Below, piece by piece: positions 58,702-64,000 of a stretch of 64,000 nucleotides of DNA (positions are counted from its first letter, which is position 1; each line of letters opens with the position of its first letter). The notes under the pieces were generated by a model, which searched no databases, had not been told where the DNA came from, and worked only from the letters and a program-made list of their open reading frames with translations. Location of the stretch: contig NZ_PPRU01000031.1 in assembly GCF_002902285.1 (NCBI RefSeq), positions 23,833 through 87,832 on the forward strand. Reading direction: 5' to 3'. The position numbers and the translations under genes were made by a program. The stretch is from Staphylococcus simulans (GTDB lineage Bacteria > Bacillota > Bacilli > Staphylococcales > Staphylococcaceae).

Positions 58702-58961
58702 TATTTACTTTTCACAAGCAAGTTGATTGCTTCTTCAATTAAGGCTTGTGAATCTTCGTTATTATCTTCTGCTGCTTTAACGCATTCTACTAAATTTTCG
58801 CTGACAATTACTGCCATTAAGCGTTGTAATGCGCTTTTAGAAGAACTTAATTGTGTAATAACATCCTTACAATCTTTATCTTCTTCCATCATTTTCACGA
58901 CGCCATTCAATTGTCCTTGTAAACGTTTAATACGATTAATCATTTTTTGATCATAATTCAT
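58701..58961 (-). CDS. cstR: Persulfide-sensing repressor CstR (CsoR family)
   Basis: An 86-residue all-helical repressor: MNYDQKMINRIKRLQGQLNG opening and cysteines at residues 31 (EDKDCKDVI) and 60 (NLVECVKAA), the exact spacing of S. aureus CstR. It lacks the His-His copper ligands of CsoR. The two cysteines form di-, tri- or tetrasulfide links with reactive sulfur, releasing DNA. It overlaps tauE and faces cstA; two GC-rich, palindrome-like boxes lie in between. Confidence 0.94.
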   Translation of the reverse strand: MNYDQKMINRIKRLQGQLNGVVKMMEEDKDCKDVITQLSSSKSALQRLMAVIVSENLVECVKAAEDNNEDSQALIEEAINLLVKSK

Positions 58962-58995
58962 TCATAATACCCCCATATTAAGACTGAGTAGTTTT

Positions 58996-59042
58996 ATTGT
59001 AGTTGGAAAAAGAATTTTTGTCAAATACCCCCTAGGGCATTT
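58996..59042 (-). promoter_or_regulatory. cstR promoter with operator box 1
   Basis: On the minus strand TTGACA (59019-59024), 17-base spacer, TACAAT (58996-59001). The box AAATACCCCCTAGGGCATTT (59023-59042) abuts the -35 and has the CC/GG-rich centre expected for CstR sites. Confidence 0.7.
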
Positions 59043-59083
59043 GACATTTATCCTGAAAGGCTTTAAGATACCCCTATAGGTAT
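59041..59083 (+). promoter_or_regulatory. cstA promoter with operator box 2
   Basis: TTGACA (59041-59046), 17-base spacer, TAAGAT (59064-59069), then ATACCCCTATAGGTAT (59068-59083) covering the start site; arms ATACC/GGTAT. Confidence 0.75.
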
Positions 59084-59111
59084 TTTTGAAAGGGAGGCAA
59101 CACGGGAGTAT

Positions 59112-60167
59112 ATGAAAACACAACACATTAATGAATTCAGTAATCAAGATTTTGAACGTTTAGCAAAAGATGGACAATTAATCGATGTCAGAACACCTGA
59201 AGAATACGCAGACGGGCACATTAAAGGTGCGGAATTATATCCAGTCGATCAAATAGAACAGTTCGATAAGAAGAAAGATAAAACGTACTATATTTATTGT
59301 AGAAGCGGTAAACGCAGTCTAAAAGCTGCAGAGTATCTAGACAAACAAGGTTATGACGTTGTAAATCTAGATGGCGGTTATGTGGCTTATAGTGAAGGTG
59401 ACGATAATACAGAAGTTAAAGAAAGTACAGAAATGAAAGTAAAAGATAACCGCAAACAATTAAACTACAGTGGCTTACAATGTCCTGGTCCTATCATGAA
59501 CTTAAGCCAAGAAATGAAACAACTTAAACCAGGTGATCAAGTTGAAGCAACAGTTACTGACCCAGGTTTCTACAGTGACATTCAAAGCTGGGTGAAACAA
59601 ACAGGTAATACCCTAGTACGTATTAACCAAGATGACGAAAAAGTCACAGCAATTATTCAAAAAGAAGAACCAAAAGCAATGGAAGTTTCACATTCCGCAA
59701 ACGGTACAACAATCGTGTTATTCAGCGGAGAACTTGATAAAGCATTAGCTGCGTTGATTATCGCAAATGGTGCGAAAGCAGCAGGTCGTGACGTTTCAAT
59801 CTTCTTCACATTCTGGGGATTAAATGCGTTGAAGAAAGAAAATCCAGCGAACGTGAAGAAAAAAGGTATCGCAAAAATGTTCGATATGATGTTGCCGAAA
59901 TCACCAGTGAAAATGCCGTTATCTAAAATGAACATGTTCGGCTTAGGCAACTTAATGATGCGTTATGTCATGAAAAAGAAAAATGTGGATTCTCTTCCAG
60001 CATTACTAGATAAAGCAATCGAACAAGATATTAAATTGATTGCCTGCACAATGAGTATGGATGTCATGGGCATTGAAAAAGAAGAATTACGTGACGAAGT
60101 GTCATACGGCGGTGTAGGAAGCTATATCGGTGACACACAAAACGCAAGCCATAACTTATTTATCTAA
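59112..60167 (+). CDS. cstA: Multidomain sulfurtransferase CstA
   Basis: A 351-residue persulfide carrier with three parts: rhodanese domain (about 8-98, active cysteine in YIYCRSGKRS at residue 63), TusA-like domain (about 118-185, LQCPGPIMNL with cysteine 124) and a DsrE/F-like domain (about 195-351, cysteine 312 in LIACTMSMDVMG). All three cysteines known in the S. aureus protein have counterparts. It accepts and passes low-molecular-weight persulfide sulfur. AAAGGGAGG precedes the ATG. It is first in the cstA-cstB operon under CstR. Confidence 0.94.
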   Translation: MKTQHINEFSNQDFERLAKDGQLIDVRTPEEYADGHIKGAELYPVDQIEQFDKKKDKTYYIYCRSGKRSLKAAEYLDKQGYDVVNLDGGYVAYSEGDDNTEVKESTEMKVKDNRKQLNYSGLQCPGPIMNLSQEMKQLKPGDQVEATVTDPGFYSDIQSWVKQTGNTLVRINQDDEKVTAIIQKEEPKAMEVSHSANGTTIVLFSGELDKALAALIIANGAKAAGRDVSIFFTFWGLNALKKENPANVKKKGIAKMFDMMLPKSPVKMPLSKMNMFGLGNLMMRYVMKKKNVDSLPALLDKAIEQDIKLIACTMSMDVMGIEKEELRDEVSYGGVGSYIGDTQNASHNLFI

Positions 60168-60204
60168 AGAGAGACAAAACACAAATAAGTAAAGGAGTTT
60201 TAGA

Positions 60205-61542
60205 ATGTTTTTCAAACAATTTTATGATAATAAATTATCACAAGCCTCTTATTTAATCGGTTGTCAACGTACAGGAGAAGCAATGATTATCGATCCAGTA
60301 CGTGACTTATCTAAATATATTGAAGTCGCAGATGATGAAGGCTTCACAATTACTAAAGCAGCTGAAACACACATTCACGCTGACTTCGCATCAGGTATCC
60401 GTGATGCAGCTGAACGCTTAAACGCACAAGTGTATGTCTCAGCTGAAGGCGGAGAACAATTCGGCTACAAAAATATGCCTGAAAACACAACATTTGTGAA
60501 AGACCATGATCATATTGATGTAGGTAACATTGATATTGAAGTGTTATTCACACCAGGTCATACACCAGAAAGTATCAGTTTCTTACTCACTGATAAAGGC
60601 GGTGGCTCTTCAGTACCGATGGGTCTCTTTACTGGTGACTTCATCTTCGTAGGCGATATCGGTCGTCCAGACCTATTAGAAAAAGCAGCACAAGTTGAAG
60701 GCACAACTGAAAAAGGTGCGAAACAAATGTATGATTCTATTCAATCAGTGAGTGAATTACCAGACTATATTCAAATCTGGCCAGGTCATGGTGCAGGCAG
60801 TCCTTGTGGTAAATCACTAGGTGCTGTCCCAACATCTACACTCGGTTATGAACGTGTAAATAACTGGGCATTCAATGTGAATGACAAAGAAGCATTCGTG
60901 AAACAACTCACTTCAGAACAACCTGATCCACCACATCATTTCGGTCATATGAAATATATCAACCAAATGGGAACAGACTTATATACACCATATGATGTAT
61001 ATCCAAGTCTAGATTCAGACCGTCTCGCATTCGACGTACGTTCACGCTCAGCGTATCATGGTGGTCATGAATACGGCACAATCAATATTCCATTTGATAA
61101 AGGCTTCATTAACCAAATCGGTTGGTATCTTGACTACGACAAAGACATCGATTTAATCGGTGACCGCGACTTAGTACAACAAGCAGCTTACCAACTTCAA
61201 TTAATCGGTTATGATCGTGTCGCAGGTTATCGATTACCGAAATACGATGTCATGACACCTTCTGTACACAGTGCAGACATGACAGGTAAAGAAGAAAATG
61301 TATTAGACGTACGTACAAATGATGAATGGGATGCAGGTCATCTTGACCAAGCGAAACACATCAAACACGGTAAATTACTAGATGCGGATGTTCCATTTGA
61401 TAAAGACGCACCGATCTATGTACATTGCCAATCAGGTGTACGTAGTTCAATCGCAGTTGGCATCTTAGAAAATAAAGGCTTCACAGATGTGATCAACGTA
61501 AGAGAAGGCTACCAAGCAATTCCAGATTCTCTTAAAAAATAA
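60205..61542 (+). CDS. cstB: Persulfide dioxygenase-sulfurtransferase CstB
   Basis: A 445-residue fusion. The N-terminal metallo-beta-lactamase-fold persulfide dioxygenase (about 1-245) has THIHADFASG, FTPGHTPESISF, FTGDFIFVGDIGRPD and WPGHGAGSPCG, binding a non-haem iron. A rhodanese-homology domain without a catalytic cysteine (about 255-350) and a C-terminal active rhodanese (cysteine in YVHCQSGVRSS, about 410) follow. It oxidises persulfides to sulfite and forms thiosulfate. It is 37 bases after cstA. In S. aureus sqr (sulfide:quinone reductase) follows; here a terminator comes instead. Confidence 0.94.
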   Translation: MFFKQFYDNKLSQASYLIGCQRTGEAMIIDPVRDLSKYIEVADDEGFTITKAAETHIHADFASGIRDAAERLNAQVYVSAEGGEQFGYKNMPENTTFVKDHDHIDVGNIDIEVLFTPGHTPESISFLLTDKGGGSSVPMGLFTGDFIFVGDIGRPDLLEKAAQVEGTTEKGAKQMYDSIQSVSELPDYIQIWPGHGAGSPCGKSLGAVPTSTLGYERVNNWAFNVNDKEAFVKQLTSEQPDPPHHFGHMKYINQMGTDLYTPYDVYPSLDSDRLAFDVRSRSAYHGGHEYGTINIPFDKGFINQIGWYLDYDKDIDLIGDRDLVQQAAYQLQLIGYDRVAGYRLPKYDVMTPSVHSADMTGKEENVLDVRTNDEWDAGHLDQAKHIKHGKLLDADVPFDKDAPIYVHCQSGVRSSIAVGILENKGFTDVINVREGYQAIPDSLKK

Positions 61543-61571
61543 GTAATCATTGCATAGGTAAAATCCAGTCT

Positions 61572-61606
61572 AACCGAGCACTCGTTTAAGGGTGTTCGGT
61601 TTTTTA
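61572..61606 (+). terminator. Intrinsic terminator of cstA-cstB
   Basis: Stem AACCGAGCAC / GTGTTCGGTT with T6. Confidence 0.82.
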
Positions 61607-61676
61607 GTTGTTTTGACAGAGATAAAAGAGACTTGTAAGATAGATTAAAGAAAATAATGAAGAAAGAGTGAAGATT

Positions 61677-62231
61677 ATGTCTCAAAAACGCAACGATTTA
61701 TTAGCAGTCGCAGAACAATTGTTTTATGAATATGGATTCAACGGTGTCGGATTGAAACAGATTATTCAAGAAGCGAACGTTGCGACAATGACATTGTATA
61801 ATCACTTTGATTCAAAAGAGAAGTTAGTAGAAGCGGTTTTAAAACAACGTGAAGCGCGCTATTGGGAATATTTAGATGAGTATACAAAAACTAAACAAGT
61901 ACAACCTCTAACCTGTATTGTGAAAGCTCATTGTAAGTGGCTGAAAGATTATTCTTATAAAGGTGATATGTTCTTAAGAGCGATTGAAGATTACGCTGAA
62001 AGTAATCAAGACATTGTTTCTATTGCTAGAGGACATAAACAACGTTTATTAGATTATTTAGAGCACCTCACTGCAGAACAAGGATTAGAAGATCAAGAAG
62101 CATTAGCGATTCAATATGCATTACTATTAGAAGGCACAACTTCTATGACCGCATTAGTCGGTGTGGATAAAGCAACAGATCACGCATTACGTATTGCGGA
62201 GATGTATTTAAGGGAAGCAGCATACAAATAG
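61677..62231 (+). CDS. TetR/AcrR family transcriptional regulator
   Basis: A 184-residue TetR regulator: YEYGFNGVGLKQIIQEANVATMTLYNHFDSKEKLVEAVL holds the HTH (about 20-58), and the C-terminal domain has EDYAESNQDIVSIARGHKQR. ATG 61677 follows AGTGAAG; a GTG three codons earlier overlaps that site. It is followed 93 bases later by an MFS transporter gene on the same strand, its probable target, with a terminator between. Confidence 0.86.
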   Translation: MSQKRNDLLAVAEQLFYEYGFNGVGLKQIIQEANVATMTLYNHFDSKEKLVEAVLKQREARYWEYLDEYTKTKQVQPLTCIVKAHCKWLKDYSYKGDMFLRAIEDYAESNQDIVSIARGHKQRLLDYLEHLTAEQGLEDQEALAIQYALLLEGTTSMTALVGVDKATDHALRIAEMYLREAAYK

Positions 62232-62250
62232 AATTTAAAAAGATAAGACT

Positions 62251-62280
62251 TCAGCATTTAAAAAATGCTGATTTTCTTTT
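62251..62280 (+). terminator. Intrinsic terminator
   Basis: Stem TCAGCATTT / AAATGCTGA with short loop followed by TTTCTTTT. Confidence 0.72.
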
Positions 62281-62324
62281 ACACTAAAATAGAATGAACG
62301 TTATATCTAAAAGGAGAGAAGTTT

Positions 62325-63533
62325 ATGAGGTTTTCTAAGCTGGTTATACCTGGTATTTTAATGATAGCTGTGACATATGGGCTGGGTCGGTTCAGCTTTG
62401 GTTTGTTTTTACCAGATATTTCACAAGATTTAAGTCTGACACCGACACAGGCTGGTTTAATTTCATCACTGTTCTATTTATCTTATTGTTTCTCCATTAT
62501 CTTTGCGACATTTAAAACTGATAAAGTCGGGCCGAAAAATATGATTATGGCCGCAGGTTTATCAGTATTAATCGGACTTATTTTAATTGGTATCTCACCT
62601 AATTTAATGATTCTTGCCTTAGGTGTGTTATTTGCGGGTGCTAGTACAGGATTCGTCTCACCACCTTATGGTTATGTGATTTCATTATGGATTAAATTAG
62701 AGGAACAAAGTAAAGCGAACACTTGGATTAACTCAGGTACAAGTATTGGTTTGATGCTTGCTGGAGTCACTGCAATGATCGCATTTTTAGATTGGAGAAC
62801 GATGTATCTCTCTTATGCAGTACTCGCGCTTATTATGTTGGTGTGGAACTTTATAATTATTCCAAGTTTAAATCAACCTCTTGAAATTTATACAGGTTCA
62901 TTTAATTTATTAGATGTTAAAAATGGCAGTCGTATTGCTTTAGCTTCTACCTTGCTAGGTATTGCGACTGCACCATTTTGGACATTCTCTAAATCTTTCG
63001 TTCAAGCCACAGATCTTTATACAAACTTTCAACTCTCTATTTTCTGGATTTTAATTGGGGTCTTCGGCATTATTGGAGGTGTTTCAGGCAACATCATTGA
63101 GCAAAAAGGCATACGTTTTGCTTATAATTTAGGTGTGATTGCGATTTCTGCCGCATCCATTTTACTCGCACTTGCGCAGTTGTTATGGATTACACCTTTT
63201 ATTGCCTCTTCTTTATTTGGCATTAGCTATATTTTCTTAACAGGTGTACTAATGGTTTGGGGCATTCGTGTCTATGTTAGAAATGCGTCAATCGGTATCG
63301 GCATTCCTTTCTTACTCCTGGCAGTCGGACAAGTAATCGGTTCTATCCTAGCAGGACCACTAATTGTTTTCCTAAACTACAAAGCAACCTTTGTTGTATT
63401 TGGTTTAATCAGTTTAAGCGCGCTATGGATTTATCCTAAATTTAAACTCAAAGATAACCCAGTGCCAGAAGCAGAATACAGTAAATTGCAAGAAGATAAT
63501 AAACATGTGTTGAAGGATTTTGAGGAAGAATAA
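62325..63533 (+). CDS. MFS transporter
   Basis: A 402-residue major facilitator with about twelve spans. The N-terminus ILMIAVTYGLGRFSFGLFLPDIS and the following LTPTQAGLISSLFYLSYC are typical of YbfB/CynX-like proton-coupled carriers. The 2-3 loop motif appears as ATFKTDKVGPKNMIMAAG. A charged tail of about 30 residues ends the protein. Substrate unknown; the preceding TetR gene suggests inducible efflux or uptake. AAAGGAGAG precedes the ATG. Confidence 0.86.
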   Translation: MRFSKLVIPGILMIAVTYGLGRFSFGLFLPDISQDLSLTPTQAGLISSLFYLSYCFSIIFATFKTDKVGPKNMIMAAGLSVLIGLILIGISPNLMILALGVLFAGASTGFVSPPYGYVISLWIKLEEQSKANTWINSGTSIGLMLAGVTAMIAFLDWRTMYLSYAVLALIMLVWNFIIIPSLNQPLEIYTGSFNLLDVKNGSRIALASTLLGIATAPFWTFSKSFVQATDLYTNFQLSIFWILIGVFGIIGGVSGNIIEQKGIRFAYNLGVIAISAASILLALAQLLWITPFIASSLFGISYIFLTGVLMVWGIRVYVRNASIGIGIPFLLLAVGQVIGSILAGPLIVFLNYKATFVVFGLISLSALWIYPKFKLKDNPVPEAEYSKLQEDNKHVLKDFEEE

Positions 63534-64000
63534 AAAAAGAGAGTCGTGCTTATATGTTAGGTGTATGCATATATACTATGATAATTATTTGCTTTTCAAT
63601 TAAAGTTTGGTGTAAATATGAGTAATCTAAAAAACTGAAAGCAGTGATATAAGCTAAATCGTATATTTTAAAGGGGCTGTTATAAAATTAAAAAACAAGT
63701 GTTTTGTAGTGTTATTATAAGCTGAAAATTTTAAAAATGAGAATTGATGATTTTGATTTATATCATAGGCTTGGGTACTTAAGGCATCAAACTACTGTAT
63801 GTAATAGCCGAACATAAAATAATATGGGAGAATAAATGACTGTTCTTGTTTGATTAACTTGATTAATAAACATATGTTGATTTTAGAATGAAAATTTCAA
63901 AGCATAAAGTGTAATCAACTTTTTAATTCTAATATTTAACATAATATTATATACTTTTCGAGAATAATGACACTTCAACCAAAATATCAAAGTTCAAAAT
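63534..64000. other. AT-rich intergenic sequence at the window end
   Basis: 467 bases with no ORF, terminator or promoter that I can support. Very AT-rich, with many stops on both strands. A gene beyond the window edge may use part of it as a leader. Confidence 0.4.

Noticed and set aside
1..64000. tRNA, rRNA and CRISPR features
   Set aside because: No cloverleaf with CCA-type end, no rRNA-like conserved tracts and no regularly spaced repeats were noticed by eye.

Overview
The window is chromosomal DNA from a low-GC Gram-positive coccus, almost certainly a coagulase-negative Staphylococcus. Close staphylococcal orthologues include LytM, PBP4, the CstR/CstA/CstB sulfide system, the MerA/HypR hypothiocyanite pair, the Nan sialic-acid cluster, an RbsR/U/D/K ribose cluster and a ScaH-like autolysin. 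Strong AGGAGG ribosome sites, AT-rich spacers, GTG/TTG starts and paired hairpin terminators fit the same picture. The gene set (mannose PTS, ribose, sialic acid, carnitine breakdown, several broken genes) resembles the S. carnosus/simulans/condimenti group, but the species cannot be fixed from this sequence alone. No rRNA, tRNA, CRISPR array, transposase or integrase was seen.

Layout. 1-13 kb: flavin oxidoreductase, DJ-1-like protein, a sirtuin that has lost its zinc cysteines, an LPXTG wall protein, a glucosaminidase/CHAP autolysin, a YhgE/Pip membrane protein, a DUF805 protein, AdhP, and a D-alanyl-D-alanine carboxypeptidase-like protein whose halves are in circularly permuted order. 13-19 kb: YagU, then a mannose locus (frameshifted PRD regulator, ManP, ManA). 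19.0-19.4 kb: a small locus with a 42-codon ORF and a convergent antisense transcription unit, resembling a type I toxin-antitoxin module. 19.6-25 kb: cytosine-deaminase-like enzyme, PBP4, YjdI/YjdJ pair with a Fur-like box, a TIM-barrel isomerase and a methyltransferase. 25-28.5 kb: ribose regulator and operon. 28.5-34.4 kb: membrane proteins, a CPBP protease gene with an early stop, an autoregulated MarR operon, a glutamine-amidotransferase/permease pair and a CorA transporter. 34.4-40.5 kb: sialic-acid cluster nagB-nanE / nanR / nanK / nanA-nanT with a shared palindrome in both divergent promoter regions. 40.5-44 kb: MerA-HypR and a WYL regulator with a TM2 protein that share an operator-like sequence. 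44-47.3 kb: a broken MerR gene, a nitroreductase, and an AT-rich three-gene cassette (candidate toxin, acidic small protein, XRE-ImmA/IrrE protein) bounded by two 79-bp direct repeats. 47.3-54.4 kb: regulators, two zinc-type dehydrogenases, a phosphoesterase, LytM and a zinc-ribbon membrane protein. 54.7-57.8 kb: carnitine-to-betaine operon with its TetR regulator. 57.9-61.5 kb: TauE-CstR divergent from CstA-CstB, without sqr. 61.7-63.5 kb: TetR regulator and MFS transporter; the last 467 bp are AT-rich and empty.

How the parts fit. The catabolic clusters feed central metabolism: mannose to fructose-6-P; ribose to ribose-5-P; sialic acid via NanA, NanK, NanE and NagB, where NagA must lie elsewhere. 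cre-like sites sit before manP, rbsU, nanA and the 23.4-kb isomerase, consistent with CcpA control. Redox and sulfur-stress functions (MerA/HypR, CstA/B, nitroreductase) are each paired with their own sensor. The most noteworthy items are the permuted carboxypeptidase, the repeat-bounded toxin-like cassette, the convergent small-RNA locus and the zinc-less sirtuin.
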